Shown: positions 1-8,154, counted from the stretch's first letter. The stretch is DNA of 64,000 bases from Paractinoplanes pyxinae (GCF_026626335.1 NZ_JAPNTZ010000002.1:558001-622000); one strand, 5' to 3'. The notes: a model not told the origin generated them from the sequence alone. A program made the numbers and translations.

Positions 1-1
1 C

Positions 2-391
2 AAGGCCCGGCAGGCCGACCCGCTCTGGGTGCGCGGCTGGCAGCAGACGTGGCACCGCCTCAGCGGGACCCCGATGATCCTGCTGCAGGACACGCCACTG
101 CCCAAGGGCAACGCCCCCGAATGCGCGGCGGTCAACGCGCGGCGACTGGCCACATGCGACCGCCGGGTCGTGCGGGCGATCAGCGAGCGGGGCCGGCGCA
201 GCCTGATCGCCAACGCGGCCAAGGCCTCGGGCCTGCGGGTGATCGACCCGACGCCGTGGCTGTGCGGCCAGGGCAAGTGCCCGATCATCATCGGCAACAC
301 GCTCGTCTACAAAGACAACAGTCACCTGACCGTCGCCTACGCCAAGGCCGTCGCGCCGGTGGTCGAGCGGGCCCTGTTCCCCCGCCCCTAG
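2..391 (+). CDS. C-terminal part of a membrane acyltransferase (SGNH domain), 5' end outside window
   Basis: The reading frame is already open at base 2, so this is the last 129 codons of a gene that begins upstream. The visible part resembles the extracytoplasmic SGNH hydrolase-like domain found at the C-terminus of OafA/YrhL-type acyltransferase-3 proteins, which O-acetylate cell-surface glycans. The supporting motif is near the end: a CxxxxCP pair followed by YKDNSHLT, which fits the DxxH catalytic block of the SGNH fold. The membrane acyltransferase-3 half is not in the window, so the fusion is inferred from family architecture. The stop codon overlaps the stop of the convergent DUF1707 gene by four bases. 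Confidence 0.75.
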   Translation, partial: KARQADPLWVRGWQQTWHRLSGTPMILLQDTPLPKGNAPECAAVNARRLATCDRRVVRAISERGRRSLIANAAKASGLRVIDPTPWLCGQGKCPIIIGNTLVYKDNSHLTVAYAKAVAPVVERALFPRP

Positions 392-843
392 CGTCTCTGC
401 TGGCTGCGGATGACCTGAACGCCCACGGTCACCGCGGCCAGCGCGGCGCCCGGCACGGCCAGCCACACCGGCCACGGGTAGATGTCGGTTTCGACGCTCA
501 CCTCGACCAGCGCGTAGACGACCAGATTGACCACGGCCAGAGCGGCCCAGATAGTCCACAACACGAGCATCGCGGTGGGCAGTCGGCGGGCGCGGCGGCG
601 CTGCTCGGCCTCGTGCCGGGCGCGCACCTCGCTCGCGCTCAGGCCCGGCCGGGGCAGGTCGGTGAGGAGCATCAGCAGCTCCTGGTAGGTCTTGGAGGCG
701 TACGCCGAACTGACCCGCTCGTCATACTCGTGCAGGGTGAGGCGGCCCTCGTCGAGAGCGGTCTTCAACTGATCGGCCACCTTCTGCCGATCCGTGTCGG
801 CGGCGCGCATCGTCTCGATGTCGGCCCGCACGTCTCTCGCCAT
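388..843 (-). CDS. DUF1707 domain membrane protein
   Basis: This is a 151-residue protein. Residues 8-63 match the DUF1707 (SHOCT-like) pattern seen in many actinobacterial proteins: RAADTDRQKVADQLKTALDE, then EYDERVSSAYASKTYQEL and a TDLP end. Two transmembrane helices follow, at about 91-113 and 124-145, with a short basic tail. I chose the ATG at 843 because AAGGAG lies just upstream; a GTG five codons earlier overlaps that ribosome binding site and is less likely. The function is not established; related proteins are small membrane proteins of unknown role. Two paralogues sit at about 40.4-41.5 kb in this window. Confidence 0.85.
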   Translation of the reverse strand: MARDVRADIETMRAADTDRQKVADQLKTALDEGRLTLHEYDERVSSAYASKTYQELLMLLTDLPRPGLSASEVRARHEAEQRRRARRLPTAMLVLWTIWAALAVVNLVVYALVEVSVETDIYPWPVWLAVPGAALAAVTVGVQVIRSQQRR

Positions 844-920
844 CGGACGCTCCTTCACACACCCCCGTCGGTCGGATCAGGCTATCGGAGCCGCACGATC
901 GCCAGGCAGGGGGAAAAACC

Positions 921-1550
921 ATGAGTTTCACGTACGCCGACGTGGTGGCCCGGAACCGTTCCGCCTACAACGAACGGGCCGCCGCCAACCGAGACACCCA
1001 TCCCAAAGAACAGTGGAAGCAGGACGAGCGGGCCGCCTTCCTCGACCGGCTGCGCGCAGCCGAGGCCCGCACCCTGCTCGAGGTGGGCTGCGGAACCGGA
1101 CAGGACAGCCTGTACTTCCAGCAGGAAGGCCTGGAGGTGACCGCGGCCGACCTGTCACCCGCGATGGTTTCGCACGCCCGATCGAAAGGCCTCAATGCTT
1201 CCGTACGGGATGTGCTGGCTCTCGGTTTCCCGGAATCGACGTTTGACGCGGTCTACTCGCTCAATACCCTGCTGCACGTCCCGAACGCCGACCTGGACGC
1301 CGCACTCGCCGCGATCCGCACGGTTCTCACGCCGGGCGGACTGTTCTTCCTGGGCGTCTACGGCGGCGGCAAGGAAGAAGAGGGCGTGGTCCCCGAAGAC
1401 GTACACGAGCCGCCAAGGTTCTTCTCGTTCCGCTCCGACCAGCAACTACTGGCGTACGCCGTACGCGCCTTCGAAGTTCTCGACTTCCACATCCGCAACG
1501 ACGGCACCGACTTCCGCTTCCAATCGTTGACCCTGGTCAAGCCCGCCTGA
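921..1550 (+). CDS. class I SAM-dependent methyltransferase
   Basis: A 209-residue protein with a Rossmann-type methyltransferase core. Motif I is LLEVGCGTGQ at residues 51-60, the acidic ribose-binding position follows in TAADLSP, and SLNTLLHVP with LTPGGLFFLGVYGG supplies the later core strands. The short N-terminal helix and the residues after motif I fit the Methyltransf_11/25 group. The substrate cannot be told: this fold methylates small molecules, lipids or proteins. GGGGGAAAAACC just before the ATG gives a weak ribosome binding site. It is divergent from the DUF1707 gene, with a 77-base gap that probably holds both promoters. Confidence 0.85.
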   Translation: MSFTYADVVARNRSAYNERAAANRDTHPKEQWKQDERAAFLDRLRAAEARTLLEVGCGTGQDSLYFQQEGLEVTAADLSPAMVSHARSKGLNASVRDVLALGFPESTFDAVYSLNTLLHVPNADLDAALAAIRTVLTPGGLFFLGVYGGGKEEEGVVPEDVHEPPRFFSFRSDQQLLAYAVRAFEVLDFHIRNDGTDFRFQSLTLVKPA

Positions 1551-1644
1551 ATGCGAAGCGCTCGTTGCCGGCCGATCTGCCCATGGGCGGCTCGTAGGAA
1601 AGTACGAGGGAGCGCCGGCCAGAGTCTCCGCTGAATCCGGGGCG

Positions 1645-1896
1645 TTAGGACGCTGTCGGGCTTGGCCGCTCCAGCCGCACAATGGTTCCGTACTCTTTGG
1701 CGACTTCGAACAAGACGTCGATGCCCGGACGGTCGCCAGTCAGCATCCGCTCAAGTTCCACCCACCACATCTTCGTGGCGCCGTCGAAGGCGGCGCCGAG
1801 GGACTTGAACAAGGCGGTCTGCTCGTCGAACCTGTCACCTGAGTTCCAGATGCTCAAGATGATCTGACCGGGTTGAGGTGCGCTCGTAGTGCTCAT
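1645..1896 (-). CDS. small hypothetical protein
   Basis: An 83-residue soluble protein with no family I can name. It contains IILSIWNSGDRF, then KSLGAAFDGATKMWWVELE. The pattern 'GA-x-(W/F)D-x3-K-x-W' resembles short domains with a KALGARWD...KWYV signature found beside some DNA-processing proteins, but this is only a pattern resemblance. The ATG at 1896 is preferred to the in-frame ATG at 1938, which would add a basic 14-residue extension; neither has a clear Shine-Dalgarno sequence. It is convergent with the methyltransferase gene. Codon use is less GC-biased than in the neighbouring genes. Confidence 0.5.
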   Translation of the reverse strand: MSTTSAPQPGQIILSIWNSGDRFDEQTALFKSLGAAFDGATKMWWVELERMLTGDRPGIDVLFEVAKEYGTIVRLERPSPTAS

Positions 1897-2112
1897 CACC
1901 CGAGGTTGACCGGGCCGGACGCGGCTGTTCAACTCCATCGTCGGTATGCAGCGGATGCCGCCAATGCTTGTTGGAGGCGTTGACCATGCGGGCGGAAAGC
2001 GGCACGGCGTGCGCGGTCCAGCGGTGCCGGCGTACGGCCGTTATCTACCGGTGCACTCGGGCGCTGTCTCCTTGCAGGCGGCCGGATCTTGTCGGACCTG
2101 CCAGATCGACGA

Positions 2113-2154
2113 GAACGGCCCCGGACCGCGTTTCCGCTGGTACCGGGGCCGTTC
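2113..2154 (-). terminator. hairpin downstream of tRNA-Tyr
   Basis: A perfect 12-bp stem (GAACGGCCCCGG at 2113-2124 with its complement at 2143-2154) encloses an 18-base loop. It begins 13 bases past the 3' end of the minus-strand tRNA-Tyr gene, the usual place for its terminator. There is no U-tract, so termination strength is uncertain. Confidence 0.55.
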
Positions 2155-2166
2155 TTCCTGCCTGTG

Positions 2167-2247
2167 TGGCGGGTAGAGGATTCGAACCTCTGTAGCTTTC
2201 GCGACGGATTTACAGTCCGCTCCCATTGGCCGCTCGGGCAACCCGCC
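2167..2247 (-). tRNA. tRNA-Tyr (GTA)
   Basis: On the minus strand the sequence folds as a class II tRNA. The 7-bp acceptor stem is GGCGGGT/ACCCGCC with discriminator A, the anticodon loop CTGTAAA gives GTA, a long variable arm is present, and the T-loop is TTCGAAT. The length is about 81 nt. CCA is not encoded. The gene stands alone. Confidence 0.95.
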
Positions 2248-2397
2248 TGGGCACACCACCACGGTCTCCCGTGGCAGCGGAGAACAGCTTAGCCGTACCG
2301 CCGGCCGGATTCGCAACCGGGTACGGTCGGCATGTCGGAGCCCGTTCACCGGGCCGACGCTTCATCGACGAGAGCCAGCATCGCGGGAGTTCTGATC

Positions 2398-2892
2398 ATG
2401 GCAGCCAGCCCGTCCTTCGACATCGTGAGCAAGGTCGACCAGCAGGAGGTGGACAACGCTTTCCACCAGGCGGAGAAGGAGCTCGGCACCCGGTTCGACT
2501 TCCGGGGCACCGGCACCACCGTCGCCAAGTCGGGCGATTCCGGGGTCACCATCACCTCCGAGACCGAGGAGAGGGCCAGCGCCGCGCTCGACGTCTTCAA
2601 AGAGAAGCTGGTCAAGCGCAACATCTCGCTGAAGTCGCTCGAGGCGGGCGAGCCGCGCCAGTCCGGCAAGACCTACAAGATCGACTGCAAGGTGATCGAG
2701 GGCATCGACACCGACAAGGCCAAGGCGATCAGCAAGAAGATCCGCGACGAGGGCCCCAAGGGCGTGCAGGCCCAGATCCAGGGCGACCAGCTGCGGGTCA
2801 CCGGCAAGAAGCGTGACGATCTGCAGGCCGTGATCGCCCTGCTCAAGGCCGAGGACTTCGGGGTCGCGCTGCAGTTCACCAATTACCGCTGA
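2398..2892 (+). CDS. YajQ family nucleotide-binding protein
   Basis: A 164-residue protein covering the whole YajQ (DUF520) family. It begins [19 protein letters not shown] and ends [10 protein letters not shown], both hallmarks of the family. The fold is two ferredoxin-like domains. Members from Pseudomonas and Xanthomonas bind cyclic di-GMP and act on transcription, and the E. coli protein binds tRNA/nucleotides; the role in actinobacteria is not settled. The ATG at 2398 is chosen because it gives the family's usual length, whereas the upstream in-frame ATG at 2332 adds 22 unrelated residues. A GGDEF-EAL protein gene lies 1.6 kb downstream. Confidence 0.93.
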   Translation: MAASPSFDIVSKVDQQEVDNAFHQAEKELGTRFDFRGTGTTVAKSGDSGVTITSETEERASAALDVFKEKLVKRNISLKSLEAGEPRQSGKTYKIDCKVIEGIDTDKAKAISKKIRDEGPKGVQAQIQGDQLRVTGKKRDDLQAVIALLKAEDFGVALQFTNYR

Positions 2893-2922
2893 CCGCGGCC
2901 GCCAAGGGCCCAGACTGGGGCG

Positions 2923-3225
2923 ATGAGCACCAGTAGCTGGACCATGGTGGCGGGCGGCGCGGCCGGGGCTGTGCTGGCGGTGTTCGGCCTGGTCATTCTG
3001 GTGACCGGCCGGGCGCCGGAGCCGACCGCCCGGGCTTTTCGCTCCGTGCGCGACGCCGGTTTCTATCACTTGCTTTTCGGTACGGCGTTGGGCCTGGTCG
3101 TGGTCGGCACGGGCCTCAGCAACGGCGTCGTCACCACCACGATCACCGTGCTGGCGGTGATCGTGGCCGGGGTGGCGCTGGTCCGGTTCCGCCCCCGCGG
3201 CCGCCGGAACCCGGTGAACAGATAG
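2923..3225 (+). CDS. small three-helix membrane protein
   Basis: A 100-residue protein with three predicted transmembrane segments at about residues 8-29, 46-66 and 70-88, and a basic Arg-rich tail (RFRPRGRRNPVNR). It starts 30 bases after the YajQ gene and ends 22 bases before the rhodanese gene, so the three may be co-transcribed. No family motif is recognised. Third-position GC is typical of the region, supporting a real gene. Confidence 0.7.
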   Translation: MSTSSWTMVAGGAAGAVLAVFGLVILVTGRAPEPTARAFRSVRDAGFYHLLFGTALGLVVVGTGLSNGVVTTTITVLAVIVAGVALVRFRPRGRRNPVNR

Positions 3226-3247
3226 AGCAGAGCAGGGGAGTTCGCGA

Positions 3248-4054
3248 GTGATCGAGCCGGTCGTCGACGCCGAGTGGGTCCGGGCCAACCACGACCGGGT
3301 GATTCTGGCCGACGTCCGCGCCTACCTGGACGGGCGGAAGGGCCGGGACGCGTACGACGCGGGCCACCTGCCCGGGGCGATCTTCGTGGATCTGGACGCC
3401 GACCTCGCCGCCGCGCCCAGCGCCGCCGACGGCCGGCACCCGCTGCCCGATCCGGAGCGGTTCGCCGAGCGCATGTCCGCGCTGGGCGTGGGCGACGACG
3501 CGACCGTGATCGCCTACGACGACGCCGGGGGAGTGATGGCCGCCCGGCTGGTCTGGATGCTGCGCGCTTCGGGGCGGTCGGCTGCTTTGCTTGATGGCGG
3601 GCTCGACGCGTACGGGACAGAACGCGAGACCGGCGCGCCCAAGCGCGACCACGCTGTTTTCACCCCGCGCCCGTGGCCCGCCGCGCGCCTGGCCGATCTG
3701 GCCGACACGATCGCGGGCGGTTCCGTGGTGATCGACGCCCGCCAGCCCGAGCGGTTCCGCGGCGAGACCGAGCCGATCGATCCGCGGGCCGGCCACATCC
3801 CGGGCGCCCGCAACGTCCCCTGCCGCGAGAATGTCGACGCCACCGGGCGCTTCCTCCCGGCCGCGCAGTTGCGGGAGCGTTTCGAGGCGGCCGGAGTGAC
3901 CGGGGACGCCGATGTCATCTCTTATTGCGGCTCGGGCGTCACGGCCTGCCACAACCTGCTGGCCCTCGAGCGGGCCGGGTTCGGCCCGGGCCGTCTCTAC
4001 CCGGGCTCGTGGTCGCAGTACAGCGCCACCGACCGCCCGGCGGCGACGTCCTAG
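3248..4054 (+). CDS. thiosulfate/3-mercaptopyruvate sulfurtransferase (two-domain rhodanese)
   Basis: A 268-residue protein with two rhodanese domains, about 4-122 and 155-260. The N-terminal domain is the inactive type: its loop reads YDDAGGVMA, without cysteine. The C-terminal domain carries the catalytic Cys227 in YCGSGVTACHN. Proteins of this layout transfer sulfane sulfur from thiosulfate or mercaptopyruvate to an acceptor such as cyanide or thioredoxin. The loop CGSGVTA is closer to the mercaptopyruvate sulfurtransferase type than to the CRKGVTA of thiosulfate-preferring enzymes. The GTG start is preceded by GGGGAG at good spacing. Confidence 0.9.
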   Translation: MIEPVVDAEWVRANHDRVILADVRAYLDGRKGRDAYDAGHLPGAIFVDLDADLAAAPSAADGRHPLPDPERFAERMSALGVGDDATVIAYDDAGGVMAARLVWMLRASGRSAALLDGGLDAYGTERETGAPKRDHAVFTPRPWPAARLADLADTIAGGSVVIDARQPERFRGETEPIDPRAGHIPGARNVPCRENVDATGRFLPAAQLRERFEAAGVTGDADVISYCGSGVTACHNLLALERAGFGPGRLYPGSWSQYSATDRPAATS

Positions 4055-4286
4055 CCCGGCTGTCATGGACTCCGTGAGGGCGCTACCGCCATGCGAATTG
4101 CCCTCACTTCTCCCATTATTTCGGTCATAAAGTTGTCAATTCTGCGCTGGTGCGTGGGGGTGAGAACTCAACCGTTCGGTCAGGATTTCCTAATGTGCGG
4201 TTTCGACCCGCCGGTGGACACTGCCAGTCGCACATACCGTGTGGCACCATCATGGAACCCCACCGGAGCGCGCAACAGGAGCCACC

Positions 4287-4457
4287 ATGTTCGCAAGGAA
4301 GCTAGGCCGCGTCGCCGGCTTGGTTTTCGTGCTCGCCGCCGTTTTCGGCGGTGTTGCCGTGTCCGCGAGTGGTGCGGAGGCTGACAGCACTGCCGCCGAC
4401 CGCTCGTCCTACTCCGCTCCCACCCAGACGGCCAACTTCGGCGTGGAGTGGGACTAG
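4287..4457 (+). CDS. short secreted peptide, unknown function
   Basis: A 56-residue open frame with a good ribosome binding site (CAGGAG, 6 bases before the ATG). Residues 1-8 are basic (MFARKLGR) and 9-28 hydrophobic, ending in SASGA|EA, so a Sec signal peptide with cleavage near residue 30 is likely. That leaves a mature peptide of about 26 residues rich in Ser, Thr and Ala and ending in ANFGVEWD. It has no cysteines and no lipobox. I do not recognise a family. It lies 58 bases upstream of the GGDEF-EAL gene on the same strand, so the two may be co-transcribed. An upstream in-frame ATG (4239) would put 16 residues before the signal sequence and is rejected. Confidence 0.6.
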   Translation: MFARKLGRVAGLVFVLAAVFGGVAVSASGAEADSTAADRSSYSAPTQTANFGVEWD

Positions 4458-4515
4458 GAAATCCCAGCCGGGCAGCCGGGAAGATCACTGGGGCGATCAA
4501 CCGACGAGGAGCGCG

Positions 4516-7050
4516 ATGGCCGAGCGTCCACGAGCGCGGCCGCGCTCCGCGCAGTACGCATGGTTGATCACCGGTCCGCTGGCCGTTTTCACGCTCAGCT
4601 GCTTCGCCGTCTTCTGGACCCTTGATCGCGACTGGTTCGACGACTGGGCCTACGGCCTGCTCGCGCTGGCCGGCATCTGCCTGGTCTACGTCGGTGTCTT
4701 TCAGATCGTCATCCGCCGCAGCACCTACAACATCGTCCTGGTCGAGGTTCCTTTCGTCCTGACGCTGTTCTATCTGCCGCGGCCTATGGTGGTTCTGGTG
4801 GTCGCCGCGGCCACCGTCATCACCCAGTCGATCCGCTCGACCGTGATCTCGCCGGCCAAGCTGTGGTTCAACGTCGCGAAGAACTCGGCCAGCATCACGA
4901 TGGCCTCGCTGGTGTTCGCCGCCCTCCCCAGCCACAGCGGCACCGACCCGCGCACCTGGCTGTTCCTGGCCACCGCTCTGCTCGTCTACACGATCACCGA
5001 CGTGCTCAGCCTGGCCGGCGTGGTCGGCGCGGTGACCGGCTTCCGCGCCGGGCAGGACGTGCTCCGGGGCGGCGTCTCCGCGCTGATCTTCGCCAGCATC
5101 AACATCGTGATCGGCCTGGTCTTCCTGGTCGCGCTCGAGGCCACCAGCTGGTCGGCCCTGCTGCTCGCGGTGCTGGTCGTCGCGCTCATCCTGATGCTGC
5201 GCTCGTTCGCCGAGTTCTTCCGCCAGCACCGCACGCTGGCCGAGGTCTACGAGCTGACCAAGGCGGTGCGCGAGGCCGGCGACGACGCCTCCCTGCCCGA
5301 CGTGCTGCTCGGCCGGGTGCAGGCGCTGATGCGCTCGGAGTACGCCACCCTCTGGCTGGCGCCGCAGGGCCGGCATCCCGAGGTCCTGCTGACCGCCCGG
5401 GTGGAGAACAAGGGCCTGCTCGACATCTCCCCGACTCCGTCCACGGTGCGCGAGCGGGCGCTCGCCGACGGCGGCACGCTGGCGGTCGGGCCGAGCTTCG
5501 CGGCCACCCAGGATCTGCGCAAGCAGTTGCGGGCCTCGAAGGTGAAAGACGTCCTGATCGTCCCGCTGCGCTCCGGCCACACCACGATCGGCACGCTCGA
5601 GGTGGTCAACCGGCTCGGCGACACCCGGTCCTTCCGCGCAGCCGACATACAGGTGCTCGAGACGATCGCGGCCCACGCGGCCGCCGCGGTGGAGAACTCC
5701 CGGCTGGTCGACCGTCTGCTCTACGACGCGTATCACGACCGCCTCAGCGGGCTGCCCAACCGGCGCCGGATCATCGACGCGCTGGCCGAGTCGGTCAAGG
5801 TGCGCGCGGAAGACGAAGTGGTCGCGGTGCTGCTGTTCGACGTCGACGGCCAGCGCGACGTCAACGAGTCGATGGGCCACGCCGCCGGCGACAAGCTGCT
5901 GGCCGAGGTGGCGGGCCGCCTGCGGGCCATCGCGGGCCCCGGCGCCCTGGTCGGCCGGATCGGCGGCGACGAGTTCGTGGTCACGCTGCGCGCCGAGAGC
6001 ACCGACGCGACCGTTCAGCTGGCCACCGAGATGCGCGAACAGCTGCGCGGCCCGATGACGGTCGGCACGCTCACCCTCGACGTCGACACGGCCGTCGGGG
6101 TGTCGGTCTATCCCGACCACGGCGCCGATCCCGAGACGCTTCTGCAGCGGGCCGAGCTCGCGGGCAACGCGGCCAAGGTCCTTCCGTACGGCGTCCAGCT
6201 CTTCCACCCCGCGCTCGAGTCCCGCGCCGTCCGCCGCCTGGGCATCGCGGCCGACCTGCGCACCGCCCTCGACAACGGCGCCCTCGACGTCTACTTCCAG
6301 CCCAAGGTCACGCTGACCGACCGCCACCTGGTGGGCGTCGAGTGCCTGGCCCGCTGGCAGCACCCGGCCCAGGGCGAGGTGCTGCCGGAAGACTTCATCG
6401 CGGTCGCCGAGCACACCGGCCAGTTGTCCCGCCTCACCGAGGTGGTGCTCACCGAGGGCCTGCGGCGCTGCCGCGAGTGGGCCGACCAGGAACGCCCGCT
6501 CTCGATCGCGGTCAACCTCTCGGTGCGCACCCTGCTCGACTCCCGCTTCCCCGACCAGGTCGCCGGCCTGCTCGAGCACTACGGCGTGGCCGCGGCCCAG
6601 GTGACCTTCGAGATCTCCGAGCCCGGCATGCTGAGCGACATCGAGCGCGTGCTGCCCACCCTCTACCGCCTGCGCGACCTGGGGGTCCGGCTCAGCGTCG
6701 ACGACTTCGGCACCGGCGCGTCCTCGCTGCAGTACCTGCGCCAGTGGCCGGTGCACGAGGTGAAGATCGACGACAGCTTCGTGCAGGGCATGGCCACCGA
6801 CACCGGCGACCTGGCGATCGTGCGCGCGGTGATCAGCCTGGCCCGTGAGTTCGGTCTCACGGTGGTGGCCGAGGGCGTCGAGAGCGAGCTCACCCTCGAC
6901 CTGCTGGAAGAGATGGGCTGCGAGATCGGCCAGGGCTACCTGTTCAGCCGCCCGTTGCCGTACGAGCGGCTGGAGGCCTGGTTCAACGCCCAGACCGAGC
7001 CCGCGACCACCGAGACGGGCGAGGTCCGCCGGCTCCGGGCGGTCATCTGA
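4516..7050 (+). CDS. membrane GAF-GGDEF-EAL protein (cyclic di-GMP turnover)
   Basis: An 844-residue protein. The N-terminus (about 15-235) holds six or more hydrophobic helices. A GAF-like domain follows at 240-400, then GGDEF (403-570) and EAL (580-825). The GGDEF domain has LPNRRR, an intact GGDEF at 483-487, and GHAAGD; the usual FK of the DxDxFK stretch is QR (DVDGQRDVN). In the EAL domain the name motif reads ECL (609-611), but the catalytic surroundings are kept: NLS, FEISEP, DDFGTG, KIDDSFV, AEGVE, QGYLFSRPLP. Both synthesis and hydrolysis of cyclic di-GMP are therefore possible. The ATG at 4516 follows GAGGA closely; the open frame upstream overlaps the small secreted peptide. Confidence 0.92.
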   Translation: MAERPRARPRSAQYAWLITGPLAVFTLSCFAVFWTLDRDWFDDWAYGLLALAGICLVYVGVFQIVIRRSTYNIVLVEVPFVLTLFYLPRPMVVLVVAAATVITQSIRSTVISPAKLWFNVAKNSASITMASLVFAALPSHSGTDPRTWLFLATALLVYTITDVLSLAGVVGAVTGFRAGQDVLRGGVSALIFASINIVIGLVFLVALEATSWSALLLAVLVVALILMLRSFAEFFRQHRTLAEVYELTKAVREAGDDASLPDVLLGRVQALMRSEYATLWLAPQGRHPEVLLTARVENKGLLDISPTPSTVRERALADGGTLAVGPSFAATQDLRKQLRASKVKDVLIVPLRSGHTTIGTLEVVNRLGDTRSFRAADIQVLETIAAHAAAAVENSRLVDRLLYDAYHDRLSGLPNRRRIIDALAESVKVRAEDEVVAVLLFDVDGQRDVNESMGHAAGDKLLAEVAGRLRAIAGPGALVGRIGGDEFVVTLRAESTDATVQLATEMREQLRGPMTVGTLTLDVDTAVGVSVYPDHGADPETLLQRAELAGNAAKVLPYGVQLFHPALESRAVRRLGIAADLRTALDNGALDVYFQPKVTLTDRHLVGVECLARWQHPAQGEVLPEDFIAVAEHTGQLSRLTEVVLTEGLRRCREWADQERPLSIAVNLSVRTLLDSRFPDQVAGLLEHYGVAAAQVTFEISEPGMLSDIERVLPTLYRLRDLGVRLSVDDFGTGASSLQYLRQWPVHEVKIDDSFVQGMATDTGDLAIVRAVISLAREFGLTVVAEGVESELTLDLLEEMGCEIGQGYLFSRPLPYERLEAWFNAQTEPATTETGEVRRLRAVI

Positions 7051-7144
7051 CCTGCGGCGACACGGCTTTGGGGGAGTCGATTTCACCCCCCGTGGCGGGC
7101 CGTGTAAGCTCTTCCCTGCGCACCAAGCGAGAGATCGCGCGCAA

Positions 7145-7217
7145 GCCCCCTTAGCTCAGTCGGCAGAGCGTCTCCATGGTAAGGAGAAGGTCTACGGTTC
7201 GATTCCGTAAGGGGGCT
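7145..7217 (+). tRNA. tRNA-Thr (GGT)
   Basis: A 73-nt cloverleaf. The acceptor stem is GCCCCCT/AGGGGGC with discriminator T. The anticodon stem TCTCC/GGAGA holds loop ATGGTAA, giving anticodon GGT, and the T-loop is TTCGATT. CCA is not encoded. It lies 65 bases upstream of tRNA-Met on the same strand. Confidence 0.95.
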
Positions 7218-7281
7218 CTACCGGGTTCGTTCCCGCCTCAGGCGCTGAATAGCTTCAGGTGCTGGACTTGAGCCTGGCTCT

Positions 7282-7354
7282 GGCGGTGTAGCTCAGATGG
7301 CAGAGCAAGCGGCTCATAATCGCTGTGTCGCCGGTTCAAGTCCGGCCACCGCTA
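7282..7354 (+). tRNA. tRNA-Met (CAT), elongator type
   Basis: A 73-nt cloverleaf with acceptor GGCGGTG/CACCGCT (a G-U pair at the end, as in other actinobacterial elongator Met tRNAs), discriminator A, anticodon loop CTCATAA (CAT), and T-loop TTCAAGT. It lacks the mismatched first pair and the GGG/CCC anticodon stem of an initiator tRNA. Confidence 0.93.
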
Positions 7355-7386
7355 CTTTGTAATGAGGGATCCCACGGGGTCCCACT

Positions 7387-7416
7387 TTGCATGTCGGCGC
7401 TCCTCCGGAGTAATCT
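7387..7416 (+). promoter_or_regulatory. candidate promoter for rpmG
   Basis: TTGCAT (7387-7392), an 18-base spacer and TAATCT (7411-7416) form a sigma70-like promoter 41 bases before the rpmG start codon. Confidence 0.55.
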
Positions 7417-7456
7417 GGAGCGTCGTTCAACCCCGTTAGCAGGAAGGCAACCCGTC

Positions 7457-7624
7457 GTGGCCAAGGCGACCGACGTCCGTCCGAAGATCACCCTGGCTTG
7501 TACGGAGTGCAAGGAGCGGAACTACATCACCCGGAAGAACCGTCGTAACGACCCCGACCGCATCGAGCTGAAGAAGTTCTGCCCGCGCGACGGTCGTCAC
7601 ACGCTTCACCGCGAGACCCGCTGA
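7457..7624 (+). CDS. rpmG: 50S ribosomal protein L33
   Basis: A 55-residue L33 of the large subunit. The zinc-ribbon half begins with CTEC, but the second half reads FCPRDGRH, so only three of the usual four cysteines are present. The GTG start follows AGGAAGG with normal spacing and gives the expected N-terminus [11 protein letters not shown]. It stands between tRNA-Met and hadA, an arrangement common in actinobacteria. A paralogue of the opposite zinc type often exists elsewhere in such genomes; none is in this window. Confidence 0.95.
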   Translation: MAKATDVRPKITLACTECKERNYITRKNRRNDPDRIELKKFCPRDGRHTLHRETR

Positions 7625-7706
7625 CACACCCCTCAAGCTTCACCCTGCGCCGTCCGGTCACGACCGGGCGGCGCAGAGTCATTTCCGAACCCAGTAGGTT
7701 GTGGGC

Positions 7707-8153
7707 ATGCCCCTCGACCAGTCATTCGTCGGCCGCAGCTGGCCGGCCACCGAGCCGTACCTGGTCGGCCGCGAGAAGATCCGCGAGTTCGCCCGCGCGA
7801 TCGGCGCCGCCGACGTCGAATATCACGACCCGGCGGCGGCCCGCGCCCTCGGCTACGCCGACGTGGTGGCCCCGCCCACCTTCCCGGTCGTGATCACGAT
7901 GGCCGCCAGCCGGCAGATCATCGAGGATCCGGCGCTCGGCCTCGACTACAGCCGCGTCGTGCACGGCGACCAGAAGTTCGCGTACGCGCGCCCGGTCGTG
8001 GCCGGCGACGAACTGGTCTGCGTCAACTCGGTCGACGAGATCACCTCGCGCGGCGGGCACGACTTCATCACCACCCGCACCGAGGTCACCACGGCCGCCG
8101 GCGAGCCGGTCGTGACGGTCTGGTCCAAGCTCGTGCAGCGAGGGGAACACTGA
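7707..8153 (+). CDS. (3R)-hydroxyacyl-ACP dehydratase subunit HadA-like (MaoC fold)
   Basis: A 148-residue hot-dog-fold protein of the FAS1-like dehydratase type, with GRSWPATEPYLVGREKIREF at the start and ALGYADVVAPPTFPVVIT inside. In mycobacteria HadA is the non-catalytic, substrate-holding subunit that pairs with HadB or HadC to dehydrate 3-hydroxyacyl-ACP in FAS-II. The next gene, one base after this stop, is the HadB-type partner. The start is uncertain between GTG 7701 and ATG 7707; ATG gives the family's usual MPLD-like beginning. Confidence 0.85.
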   Translation: MPLDQSFVGRSWPATEPYLVGREKIREFARAIGAADVEYHDPAAARALGYADVVAPPTFPVVITMAASRQIIEDPALGLDYSRVVHGDQKFAYARPVVAGDELVCVNSVDEITSRGGHDFITTRTEVTTAAGEPVVTVWSKLVQRGEH

Positions 8154-8154
8154 C

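Noticed and set aside
1985..2195. 70-codon open frame with a good GGAGG site
   Set aside because: It runs through the tRNA-Tyr terminator and into the tRNA gene, and the Cys/Arg-rich translation resembles no protein.
2041..2349. Open frame overlapping tRNA-Tyr on the minus strand
   Set aside because: It contains the tRNA sequence itself.
4180..7086. Long open frame antisense to the GGDEF-EAL gene
   Set aside because: Low-complexity translation, opposite a gene with clear domains.
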